From positions 1-6,179 of the forward strand of contig QIMA01000515.1 of the NCBI GenBank assembly GCA_003233535.1: a stretch of 6,179 nucleotides of DNA, read 5' to 3'. Shown in pieces: positions 1 through 5,823 of the stretch. Positions within the stretch are counted from its first letter, which is position 1. Every line of letters begins with the position of its first letter. The translations under genes were made by a program, and so were the position numbers. The notes beneath the pieces are model-generated. The model had not been told where the DNA came from, ran no database searches, and saw only the letters and a program-made list of their open reading frames with translations. This DNA is from Rhodanobacteraceae bacterium. GTDB lineage: Bacteria; Pseudomonadota; Gammaproteobacteria; Xanthomonadales; SZUA-5.

Positions 1-1
1 G

Positions 2-202
2 GCGGCTAAGACTGTCGGCGTCGACGCCCGCGGCACGTTGGGAATCTTGATCAGGTCCATAAGAATTGGCCGGCGCACTGTGCAAAAAATTCTAGTGCGC
101 TTGAGGTCCATTCCAGACAAGTCGACCCTGCACATTCGACCAGCATTGTTAGAGGAAATCATTTCTCGTGTCGCCGAGAATGCTGGACGCGGCGAAGCTT
201 GA
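2..202 (+). CDS. C-terminal fragment of a DUF3368 / PIN-like toxin-type protein (cut by left edge)
   Basis: An open frame enters from the left edge and ends at TGA 200-202, leaving 66 residues without a start. It reads ...VGVDARGTLGIL, then a basic helical stretch, then LHIRPALLEEIISRV near the end. The GTLGIL motif after a 'lGl/V' strand, followed by a final helix of the type 'sPaLleEvl', is the usual C-terminus of DUF3368 proteins. These are PIN-domain-like putative ribonuclease toxins, often paired with UPF0175 antitoxins. The catalytic acidic residues would lie upstream, outside the window, so activity cannot be judged. The gene is separated from the downstream cluster by about 230 non-coding bases with repeats and is probably unrelated to it. 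The family call rests on motif resemblance only. Confidence 0.7.
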   Translation, partial: AAKTVGVDARGTLGILIRSIRIGRRTVQKILVRLRSIPDKSTLHIRPALLEEIISRVAENAGRGEA

Positions 203-307
203 TGAGTTGTCACTTCGGACTTGTTCGAAAGCCAAATCGCTACCGTGGTCGTCTTCAAGCAGCCTCCTGCAGTTCCTTTGTGAAAGTGTAGTAGTTCGGA
301 ATGGTAA

Positions 308-334
308 GGATTCCCGCGTTTGCGGGCATGACGG
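308..334. repeat. REP-like palindromic element
   Basis: The sequence GGATTCCCGC-GTTT-GCGGGCATGACGG has a perfect 5-bp stem (313-317 with 322-326) around GTTT. The flanks GGATT and ATGACGG match the common pattern of dispersed intergenic palindromes in many proteobacteria. It lies downstream of the toxin fragment and could act as a weak terminator or mRNA stabiliser, but no T-tract follows. That it is multi-copy is an inference, since only one copy is present here. Confidence 0.55.
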
Positions 335-343
335 GTGTGTAGC

Positions 344-356
344 GGCTGCGTCAGCC
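344..356. repeat. Short GC-rich hairpin next to the REP-like element
   Basis: GGCTG-CGT-CAGCC forms a perfect 5-bp stem with a 3-base loop, 17 bases after the REP-like palindrome. Two adjacent small hairpins could form one larger dispersed element. There is no T-run, so it is not a clear intrinsic terminator. Confidence 0.35.
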
Positions 357-390
357 CCACATCAGCGCTTGAGTTGATCCAAAATCTCGA

Positions 391-425
391 CCTAAAACCT
401 AAAACCTAAAACCTAAAACCTAAAA
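391..425. repeat. Perfect tandem repeat, 5 x CCTAAAA
   Basis: Five identical 7-base units fill 391-425, followed by one extra C. The array ends 7 bases before the TTG start of the glycosyltransferase gene. All three frames through the array meet TAA, so it cannot be translated through, and changes in unit number would alter spacing of upstream control elements rather than reading frame. Perfect short-unit arrays of this kind are candidates for slipped-strand length variation. The array is flanked by direct copies of TTGATCC (374-380 and 433-439). Confidence 0.9.
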
Positions 426-432
426 CGATCCT

Positions 433-1290
433 TTGATCCCTATCACTGCCATTGTCCTGACCTACAACGAGTCTGCAAACATTGATGCCTGTTTGCAGGC
501 AATGTCCGCCGTGGACGATATCGTAGTCGTAGATTCCGGCAGCACGGATGACACGATTGAGCGGGCGCGCGCTGCTTGCAGCGGCGTTCGCGTCTTCGAT
601 CATCCGTTCAAGGACTTTGGCGATCAACGCAACTGGGCTCTGGACAATGCCGAACCGAAGCATCCGTGGGTGCTGTTTGTGGATGCCGATGAGTACTGCG
701 ATTCTAAATTGTTGGAGGAAATCGCCCAGTTCATTGCGTCGCCGGGACCGCAAGTTGGAGGCTACATTGCTGGACGAAATTATTTTCTCGGGCAATGGCT
801 GAAGTACTCGACAATGTATCCGTCGTACCAATTGCGCTTGCTCAAGCTGGGTCAGGTTCGTTATCGCAAGGAAGGGCATGGTCAGCGCGAAGTCACTGAC
901 GGGCCTTTGCGATATATGAAAAACGGCTGGCGGCACGAGGCATTTAGTAAAGGCGTGCACCAGTGGGTGGGGCGCCACAACCAATACTCAACCGACGAGA
1001 TTGAGCTGATTGCGCGCCTGCGGTCTGCGCCTATTGCTTGGAAAAACATGTTTGGGAGCGATCTAATTGCGCGTCGACGGGCTTTGAAAACCTTGGCTAC
1101 GCGATTGCCCGGTCGCGCGTTTTGGCGGTTTCTCTATACCTATTTGTTCCGGCGTGGAATCCTGGATGGTCGGGCCGGGCTGGACTACTGCCTGCTGCGC
1201 GTCGCTCACGATCTGCATATCGGCGTCAAGCTGCGAGAACATCGGTTGCAACAAGTCGATCGTGATCGCGCAAACCCAAAGGTTTGCTGA
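433..1290 (+). CDS. Family 2 glycosyltransferase (WaaE/KdtX-like)
   Basis: A 285-residue GT-A fold glycosyltransferase, predicted cytoplasmic or membrane-peripheral, that transfers a sugar from a nucleotide-sugar donor. The N-terminus reads ITAIVLTYNES (residues 4-14), then VVVDSGSTDDT (31-41), the nucleotide-binding strand of GT2 enzymes. GDQRNWAL (63-70) and VDADE (83-87, the metal-binding DXD-type motif) are typical of the WaaE/KdtX beta-glucosyltransferase-like subgroup, which often works in lipopolysaccharide core or exopolysaccharide assembly. The length is normal for that group. TTG 433 is chosen because the protein begins right at the first beta strand and TAA at 421 blocks any longer frame; no Shine-Dalgarno is visible. 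It is the first gene of the cluster, followed after 6 bases by the FkbM gene. The acceptor, glycan or peptide, cannot be told from the sequence. Confidence 0.9.
   Translation: MIPITAIVLTYNESANIDACLQAMSAVDDIVVVDSGSTDDTIERARAACSGVRVFDHPFKDFGDQRNWALDNAEPKHPWVLFVDADEYCDSKLLEEIAQFIASPGPQVGGYIAGRNYFLGQWLKYSTMYPSYQLRLLKLGQVRYRKEGHGQREVTDGPLRYMKNGWRHEAFSKGVHQWVGRHNQYSTDEIELIARLRSAPIAWKNMFGSDLIARRRALKTLATRLPGRAFWRFLYTYLFRRGILDGRAGLDYCLLRVAHDLHIGVKLREHRLQQVDRDRANPKVC
1270..1287 (+). promoter_or_regulatory. Perfect 7-bp hairpin at the glycosyltransferase/FkbM junction
   Basis: GCAAACC-CAAA-GGTTTGC is a perfect inverted repeat that occupies the last six codons before the glycosyltransferase stop. It ends 9 bases before the GTG start of the next gene. 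With no T-tract it is unlikely to be a terminator. It could influence translation of the downstream start or protect an mRNA end. That function is an inference. Confidence 0.45.
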
Positions 1291-1296
1291 GTTCTC

Positions 1297-2127
1297 GTGC
1301 CGGAATCTTTTAGCGTGAAGCTAGCATTACGACAACTACTGCGTCGCGTGAGCCGCAACCGCGTGCTCATCAAGCGTCTCCCGGCTGACCTGCATGGCGG
1401 CGTTGTGTATTGCAGCCCAGAAGCGTTGCTCTCGACCTGGAAACCCGGTTGGCAGTCCGAACAGGCTCAGGGGCTGCTAAACTGGGCGAGGCGCTATGTG
1501 CAGCCGGGAATGTGCGTGTGGGATTTGGGCGCGAATCAGGGGATCTTTAGTCTGGCGGCTGCGGCGATCGCGGGTTCGAATGGCTCGATAGTGGCGTTTG
1601 AACCCGACCTGTTTCTGGTTGATCTGATTCGGCGCTCGCTGGCTACGGGCACCCATCGCGGTGCCACGGTTCAAATCTTGCCAATGGCGGTTGGAGCTTC
1701 GGCTGCAATCGCAGAATTCCAGATAGCGCGAACCGATCGCGCGCTCAACCACCTGAGTAGCGCGAAGGGAAATCCGCAGGCTGGCGATGCACGAGAGCTG
1801 TTGCTGGTGAACTGTCAGTCGCTAGATTGGCTCATGACTCAACTACCCAGGCCTGACTTGCTGAAGATTGACGTTGAGGGCGCTGAATTGGCCGTGTTGA
1901 GGGCGGGTTGCGAATTCTTACGCACGGTGCGGCCAGTCATGATTGTGGAAACCGCTCCTGAACACGCTACTGAAGTGGGCGAACTGCTTAGCGAGGCGAA
2001 TTACAGCATGTTTGAGGTTGGTGGAAACTTGGACCGTCCGCTTCCGATGCCAGCGTGGAACACGTTGGTGTGGCCGTCGGAGCGGCTGGATGAATTGGCC
2101 GAGCTTGGTGCCGAGGAAAGATCTTGA
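1297..2127 (+). CDS. FkbM-family SAM-dependent methyltransferase
   Basis: A 276-residue class I methyltransferase of the FkbM type, an O-methyltransferase family found in sugar, polysaccharide and natural-product pathways. Visible motifs are VWDLGANQGIF (74-84, the SAM-binding glycine loop), IVAFEPD (motif II, with the acidic residue for the SAM ribose) and LLKIDVEGAEL (188-198), the FkbM signature. PVMIVE follows near the C-terminus. Start GTG 1297 lies 6 bases after the previous stop and in the same frame, so translation is probably coupled; no strong ribosome binding site is seen. The N-terminal 70 residues are basic and have no clear domain. It overlaps the next gene by 4 bases. The substrate could be a sugar added by the preceding glycosyltransferase or a group on a peptide product. 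Confidence 0.9.
   Translation: MPESFSVKLALRQLLRRVSRNRVLIKRLPADLHGGVVYCSPEALLSTWKPGWQSEQAQGLLNWARRYVQPGMCVWDLGANQGIFSLAAAAIAGSNGSIVAFEPDLFLVDLIRRSLATGTHRGATVQILPMAVGASAAIAEFQIARTDRALNHLSSAKGNPQAGDARELLLVNCQSLDWLMTQLPRPDLLKIDVEGAELAVLRAGCEFLRTVRPVMIVETAPEHATEVGELLSEANYSMFEVGGNLDRPLPMPAWNTLVWPSERLDELAELGAEERS
2113..2120 (+). promoter_or_regulatory. Ribosome binding site for the nucleotidyltransferase gene
   Basis: GAGGAAAG lies inside the end of the FkbM gene, with its GAGG core 7 bases ahead of TTG 2124. It is the best Shine-Dalgarno match I noticed ahead of any start in the cluster, and it supports the unusual TTG start and 4-base overlap. Confidence 0.6.
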
Positions 2128-3311
2128 GTAACGCGCAACGCTCCCGCGATTCTCGAATCGCCAGTCGTTTGTTCGTGATCGTTGCGGCCAGCGGTGATAT
2201 CGCCAGCGTGCCGAGAGATGAGCCGAAGCCCTGGAGCACGAAGGATTGGGCTCAATTGCTGCAGTTGGCAGTCAATAATGGCGTTGCCAGCTATCTGCAC
2301 GCATACATCAGCCAACAACGCGGCCAGGGCGAGTCGGCGGAGGTTTTGTTTGCACAGCTACGTGAGCGCGCGCACCTAAGTACCTATCGAAGCCTGGCTT
2401 TGCGTGCGGAGCTAGTGCGTGTCCTCAAGGTCTTTCGAGCAGAGGGTATAGCCGTGATACCCCTGAAGGGGCCATACATGGCCGATCGCTATTACGCTCA
2501 GCCAAGCTTGCGTGAGTTTGGCGATTTGGACCTGCTCGTCGACGAAGCGGACCGTGATCGTGCTTGGCAGCTGTTGCTTGAGAACGGCTACCACTCGCCG
2601 TACCAAAATCACGATCTGGAGCACCGCTACCATGTCGTTTTCAAACATAAACAAACCGATGAGATGGTCGAACTGCATTGGCGCATTGCCGGTCCGCAGT
2701 TCGGGCCCTATTATCGCGGCGGTTTTCTTTGGGACGGCGCTACAGAACGTGTTTATCGCAGCGGCTTAGCAGTACTCGAACCCCGTGTTGAGGCGAACTT
2801 GCTGTACTTGGCCATTCATGCTTACAAGCATGACTGGTCGCGACTGCAGTGGCTGTTGGATTTTCCTGAAATGATTGGTCGCGCCTCCGATTTGGATTGG
2901 GATCGGCTGGATGCGCTGGCACACCAGCAGCACGCACACAAAATACTCCGTGCCACGTTGCAATTGGTCCGCAATCTTTTCCCTGAAGCCCCCAACGCAC
3001 CGCAGACCCACCCGCTATCACGTCCGGCCCTCAGCCCAGCCCAGCTCAGACGGATTGGGCGCTTATTGCTCTCGCATTCCTCAGATGCCCAGCGGCTTGG
3101 CAACTTCTACGCCCTGCGCGTGGCGATGGCGGAAACTAGCAAGGATAAATTGCGCCTGATCGTCGACAGCTTGCGTCCGTCGGACCGAGACCATGAATTT
3201 TTGCCACTGCCGCCCCTATTGCGGCCATTTCGCTTTATGGTTCGGCCTCTGCGGCTCGTGGGACGCATGATTCTAGGTCGATCCCGCGATGAAGAGCGCC
3301 GGAATCATTAG
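2124..3311 (+). CDS. Nucleotidyltransferase family protein (NTP_transf_5, PF14907-type)
   Basis: A 395-residue protein with the hallmarks of the NTP_transf_5 family: KGPYM (115-119), LREFGDLDLLV (130-140, containing the GDxD metal-binding pair D134/D136 of the pol-beta-like nucleotidyltransferase fold), and VELHWRI (182-188). The rest is mainly helical, with LAIHAYKHDW in the middle; the length is normal for the family. Members occur beside PqqD-like, HPr-kinase-like and asparagine-synthase-like genes in lasso-peptide and exopolysaccharide loci. In at least one lasso pathway (pseudomycoidin) such a protein acts after phosphorylation of the peptide C-terminus. Here it sits upstream of the PqqD/kinase/B2 genes, in keeping with a tailoring role; the donor nucleotide and the acceptor are unknown. 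TTG 2124 is supported by GAGGAAAG. The last 60 residues are rich in arginine. Confidence 0.85.
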   Translation: MSNAQRSRDSRIASRLFVIVAASGDIASVPRDEPKPWSTKDWAQLLQLAVNNGVASYLHAYISQQRGQGESAEVLFAQLRERAHLSTYRSLALRAELVRVLKVFRAEGIAVIPLKGPYMADRYYAQPSLREFGDLDLLVDEADRDRAWQLLLENGYHSPYQNHDLEHRYHVVFKHKQTDEMVELHWRIAGPQFGPYYRGGFLWDGATERVYRSGLAVLEPRVEANLLYLAIHAYKHDWSRLQWLLDFPEMIGRASDLDWDRLDALAHQQHAHKILRATLQLVRNLFPEAPNAPQTHPLSRPALSPAQLRRIGRLLLSHSSDAQRLGNFYALRVAMAETSKDKLRLIVDSLRPSDRDHEFLPLPPLLRPFRFMVRPLRLVGRMILGRSRDEERRNH

Positions 3312-3314
3312 GTT

Positions 3315-3327
3315 GCGGCACGGCCGC
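3315..3327 (+). promoter_or_regulatory. GC-rich hairpin in the gap before the PqqD gene
   Basis: GCGGC-ACG-GCCGC forms a perfect 5-bp stem with a 3-base loop just after the nucleotidyltransferase stop. The outer GGTT (3311-3314) and AACC (3332-3335) could pair if four bases bulge. There is no T-tract. It sits in the largest internal gap (50 bases) and may attenuate or separate expression of the two halves of the cluster, which is an inference. Confidence 0.35.
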
Positions 3328-3361
3328 CTCCAACCAGTCAACCGAACTTACTTGGATAATT

Positions 3362-3646
3362 ATGCGATACACCGTTCCTGACCATGTACTGGAAGAAAAT
3401 ATTGGCGATGAGATCGTCTTACTTTCACTTCAGCGTGAGACCTTCTTCTCGCTCAATGCCAGCGGCATTGCGCTGTGGGCCGAGATCAAGGCCGGCAAAG
3501 GCGATGAGCAGCTACGCCAGTTGCTAATCGAGCGCTATTCCTTAGACGCCGCTCAGGCCAAAACCGACGTAAGTAACTTTGTCGGCGAGCTCGTCAAGCT
3601 CGATCTGCTCTCGGCCGAAGACTCCGCAGGGACGGCTGCACCCTAG
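3362..3646 (+). CDS. PqqD-family protein (RiPP leader-recognition element, lasso B1-like)
   Basis: A 94-residue protein with the winged-helix PqqD fold used as the RiPP recognition element (RRE). Visible family features are the N-terminal strand pair leading to IVLLSLQRETFFSLNASG (18-35), the IALW helix directly after it, and the C-terminal helix DVSNFVGELVKLDLL (about 69-83). The length is usual for stand-alone PqqD/B1 proteins. These proteins bind the leader of a precursor peptide and hand it to the modifying enzymes; in lasso pathways B1 partners the B2 protease, and a B2-type gene lies downstream here. It is the only gene of the cluster with an ATG start, though the upstream ribosome site is weak. 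Its stop TAG overlaps the next start GTG by one base. No precursor peptide is visible nearby. Confidence 0.88.
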   Translation: MRYTVPDHVLEENIGDEIVLLSLQRETFFSLNASGIALWAEIKAGKGDEQLRQLLIERYSLDAAQAKTDVSNFVGELVKLDLLSAEDSAGTAAP

Positions 3647-4608
3647 TGTATCGACTGCATGAATACGGCAATATGCTGCGCGATCGGGTTCGTACTCAGG
3701 CTTACCGCTCGGCAATCGATCTCCACCTAACACCGGATTCGGTTGTATTGGATCTGGGTGCCGGCACCGGAGCTTTTGCTCTCTACGCGGCTATCAAGGG
3801 AGCCCGCAAGGTCTATGCGGTGGAAACCAGTCCGCTGATCGAATATGGGCGGCAGGAGGCTGAGCGCTTAGGGCTGGGTGACCGCATCGAGTTTTTTCAT
3901 GGCTCTTCGCAGGATTTCCAGCCGGCGCAGCGCGCCAATATGCTGATATCTGATTTGCGCGGTGCATTGCCGTTCCTGGGCGATGCCTTCGACGTGTTGG
4001 CCGACGCCAAAAAGCGCTTGCTGACTGCCGATGCGACGCTCATGCCGCAGCGCGATACGCTCTACGCTGCGCCGGTGGAAGACGCCGATTGGTATGCGCG
4101 TGACGTGGAACGACCCTGGCTGGAAAACGATCTGGATCTGACGATGCCGCAGCTGCGCGCAGCTGAAGCTTCAATGCCGCGGCGCCCGCCTCCGCGTGGA
4201 TTGACGCCGTGTTTCGATGGCCAGTGCTTCGCCACGCTTGACTACACGCAAAGCACGCCCTCCCTGGCACCAGCGACGTTGAGCTGGACGGCAGGGCAAT
4301 CGCGAACGATGCACTGCTATCTGCTCTGGTTTGACGCTGAATTAGTGCCTGGCGTGGGCATGTCGGCTGCACCCGGTGCGAAGGCGCCGATGGTTTACGG
4401 TCGCTTAGTCTTGCCGCTGCTAGAGCCGGTCGAATTGGTCGCCGGCGATCGACTCGATCTGCGTCTAAGCGTGTGGCCTGCTGGCGGCGATTTCGCCTAC
4501 ACCTGGACGACCACGGTGTGTGGCGCCGACGGTGAGATACGCAAGCAGCTCAGACAGCACTCTGCGCACGAAGCCTTCCTCGCCGCGCGTACCACCGGAT
4601 TGGCCTGA
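3646..4608 (+). CDS. PRMT-like class I SAM-dependent methyltransferase
   Basis: A 320-residue protein organised like protein arginine methyltransferases. An N-terminal helix YRLHEYGNMLRDRVRTQAY (2-20) resembles the 'Y...M..D..R...Y' entry of PRMTs. The SAM fold follows, with VLDLGAGTGAF (34-44) and YAVETS (57-62, E60 for the ribose). The segment ISDLRGALPFLGD (101-113) is at the double-E loop, where D103, and possibly D113, stand in place of the usual glutamates. TLMPQRDTLYAAPVED then leads into a beta-barrel-like C-terminal half with HCYLLWFDAEL and a GDRLDLRLSVWP strand. A GTG start overlapping the PqqD stop keeps the entry helix, so it is preferred over the later ATG at 3673. The substrate is unknown; arginine methylation is not assured given the altered loop. 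Position between PqqD and kinase genes suggests action on the same peptide. Confidence 0.82.
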   Translation: MYRLHEYGNMLRDRVRTQAYRSAIDLHLTPDSVVLDLGAGTGAFALYAAIKGARKVYAVETSPLIEYGRQEAERLGLGDRIEFFHGSSQDFQPAQRANMLISDLRGALPFLGDAFDVLADAKKRLLTADATLMPQRDTLYAAPVEDADWYARDVERPWLENDLDLTMPQLRAAEASMPRRPPPRGLTPCFDGQCFATLDYTQSTPSLAPATLSWTAGQSRTMHCYLLWFDAELVPGVGMSAAPGAKAPMVYGRLVLPLLEPVELVAGDRLDLRLSVWPAGGDFAYTWTTTVCGADGEIRKQLRQHSAHEAFLAARTTGLA

Positions 4609-4611
4609 GCA

Positions 4612-5646
4612 TTGACTGAGGTGGTTCGTTCGCTTTCCGGTCACGGCGGCTTAGAAGTCCCTGAGCTAGGCCGATACCTAGCCTTTGGCATGGTCCTGAT
4701 TGGCCCTCGCCATTACTTGGATGGTCACTGCCACGCGGTTGCAGACGCCGAAGCCTGCAACGGATCCGAGCCTCTGCGGATCGAAGTCGTTCATGAACCG
4801 GTCGATGGACATTCGGTTTGGGAAACTGTGCTGACTCACGACGCCGAGCGAGCCGCCAATGCCGGTCATCGGTTTTTGCGCATTCTCAAAAACCAAACGG
4901 GTGCTCGTCGCTACGAGATCATCGACGGCCTGTCGGTGGAGGCCGACCCGGCAAATCATCGCTTATCCGTCTGCGCACCGGCCACCATGCATCGGGATTC
5001 GCTCGGTTCCTTTATAACCGGCACGGCGATGCTGTGCTACTTCAAGGCGCTACAGCGCCTATGTCTGCACGCTGCGGTGGTTGTACGCGATGAGCACTCG
5101 GTGATGATTTGCGGTCCATCTGGGGCCGGTAAGTCGTCTTTTGCCGCGGCTCTGCAGCAGCAGGGCTGGAGCATCGTCGTCGAGGACCTTGCTGTAGTCG
5201 AATCGGTTGGCGATCGCTACGGCGTGCGCCCAGGTTACGGCCGATTGCGCTTGTGGTCGGACTCGGTGGAGGGGCTGAGCCTGTCCGATCAGACCTCGCG
5301 CATCGTCGTTGGGGCTGAGAAGTACTACTTACCGCTTGATTCGAGCGCGGACTGTTCGCCAGCGCTGACCTCGCTGCTGTTTTTGGGTTCCCGCTTGGGC
5401 GATGGAGCCACCGATTTGCGGATGCAACCTCTTGCCGCCGGTGCATCCGCCATGTCTCTGCTTTACTGCAATTCGCTGGCCGCCTATCTCAATCCGGCAC
5501 AGGAAGTAGCCGACCTGCTAGCACAGTGCCGAGGACTACTTACTCAATGCAAGCTGTATGAATTGAACTTGGCCGACGACTGGAGCCGACTGCCGTCAGC
5601 GTGCGCCGAGTTCGCCGGCCGGTTGCGCGCGCCCGTGCCGACCTGA
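4612..5646 (+). CDS. HPr-kinase-like serine kinase (lasso-peptide-associated HprK type)
   Basis: A 344-residue protein whose C-terminal half carries an HprK-type kinase core. LHAAVVV precedes the P-loop CGPSGAGKSS (167-176, K174 for phosphate binding); then comes GWSIVVEDLAVVE (185-197), with E191/D192 at the acidic pair usually seen as DD, and RPGYGRLRLW (206-215), a motif typical of HprK-like kinases in peptide-modification clusters. The N-terminal 150 residues have no domain I can name. True HPr kinase acts on the HPr protein of the sugar PTS, but relatives in lasso clusters (for example the paeninodin kinase) phosphorylate a serine at the peptide C-terminus, and the context here favours that kind of role. 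TTG 4612 lies 3 bases after the upstream stop, in the same frame; GTG 4621 is an alternative. No good ribosome site is seen, so coupling is likely. Confidence 0.85.
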   Translation: MTEVVRSLSGHGGLEVPELGRYLAFGMVLIGPRHYLDGHCHAVADAEACNGSEPLRIEVVHEPVDGHSVWETVLTHDAERAANAGHRFLRILKNQTGARRYEIIDGLSVEADPANHRLSVCAPATMHRDSLGSFITGTAMLCYFKALQRLCLHAAVVVRDEHSVMICGPSGAGKSSFAAALQQQGWSIVVEDLAVVESVGDRYGVRPGYGRLRLWSDSVEGLSLSDQTSRIVVGAEKYYLPLDSSADCSPALTSLLFLGSRLGDGATDLRMQPLAAGASAMSLLYCNSLAAYLNPAQEVADLLAQCRGLLTQCKLYELNLADDWSRLPSACAEFAGRLRAPVPT

Positions 5647-5655
5647 CTGCAGACT

Positions 5656-5814
5656 TTGGCATTCATCCGTCGTGTACTCATGGTCGTGCCAATCAGCTTG
5701 GCATGGCTGTTCCTGGGCGCGATCGATTTCAGCATTCGTCGCCTAGGCGTGCGCCAGACCTATCATTGGATGCGCGTCACCAGCCCTCCGCCTTGGCGTA
5801 GTGCGGAGATTTGA
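5656..5814 (+). pseudogene. N-terminal, hydrophobic part of a lasso-type B2 protein, ended by in-frame TGA
   Basis: Fifty-two residues in the same frame as the catalytic segment that follows, closed by TGA 5812-5814. It contains a basic start (FIRRV), one strong hydrophobic helix VLMVVPISLAWLFLGAI, then FSIRRLGVRQ and WMRVTSPPPW. This order matches the N-terminus of lasso B2 proteins, where a hydrophobic helical segment precedes the cysteine-protease domain. TTG 5656 or ATG 5680 could be the start; neither has a clear ribosome site, and it would depend on coupling to the kinase gene ending 9 bases upstream. Two readings are possible: a nonsense mutation (or sequencing error) broke one gene, or the protein is made in two pieces or by readthrough. 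CGA to TGA or TGG to TGA would each explain it with one base change. Confidence 0.6.
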
Positions 5815-5823
5815 CCGCGAAAT

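Larger units (their letters stand above)
203..432. other. Non-coding region between toxin fragment and cluster
   Basis: No convincing gene lies here on either strand. It holds a REP-like palindrome (308-334), a second small hairpin (344-356) and the CCTAAAA tandem repeat (391-425). The promoter of the gene cluster is expected in this interval, but I could not find a -35/-10 pair that I trust. No Shine-Dalgarno sequence precedes the TTG at 433. Confidence 0.6.

Noticed and set aside
73..100. Inverted repeat GCGCACT ... AGTGCGC with a 14-base loop
   Set aside because: It lies inside the DUF3368 coding end, the loop is long and there is no T-tract in the right place. It is likely chance.
255..329. 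Minus-strand 24-codon peptide (MPANAGILTIPNYY...) as a RiPP precursor
   Set aside because: Its start lies inside the REP-like palindrome, no ribosome site precedes it, and it is divergent from the cluster. It is too short for a leader plus core.
168..377. Plus-strand 69-codon frame across the left intergenic region as a possible precursor peptide
   Set aside because: It overlaps the DUF3368 coding end in another frame and runs through the REP-like palindrome. It has no leader/core pattern and no ribosome site.
391..425. Heptamer array as a telomere-type or CRISPR array
   Set aside because: It resembles some eukaryotic telomere words, but there are only five units, inside a bacterial gene cluster. 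There are no spacers, so it is not CRISPR.
406..984. Long open frame on the minus strand opposite the glycosyltransferase (192 codons)
   Set aside because: It runs antisense to a well-supported GT2 gene and into the tandem repeat, and its translation shows no family motif.
5042..5446. Minus-strand 134-codon frame opposite the kinase
   Set aside because: It is antisense to the P-loop kinase core and of low-complexity Arg/Pro/Ser composition, typical of a shadow frame.
5601..5801. Plus-strand 66-codon frame spanning the kinase end and B2 start
   Set aside because: It is in a different frame from both supported proteins, and its Arg/Ser/Pro-rich translation has no motif.
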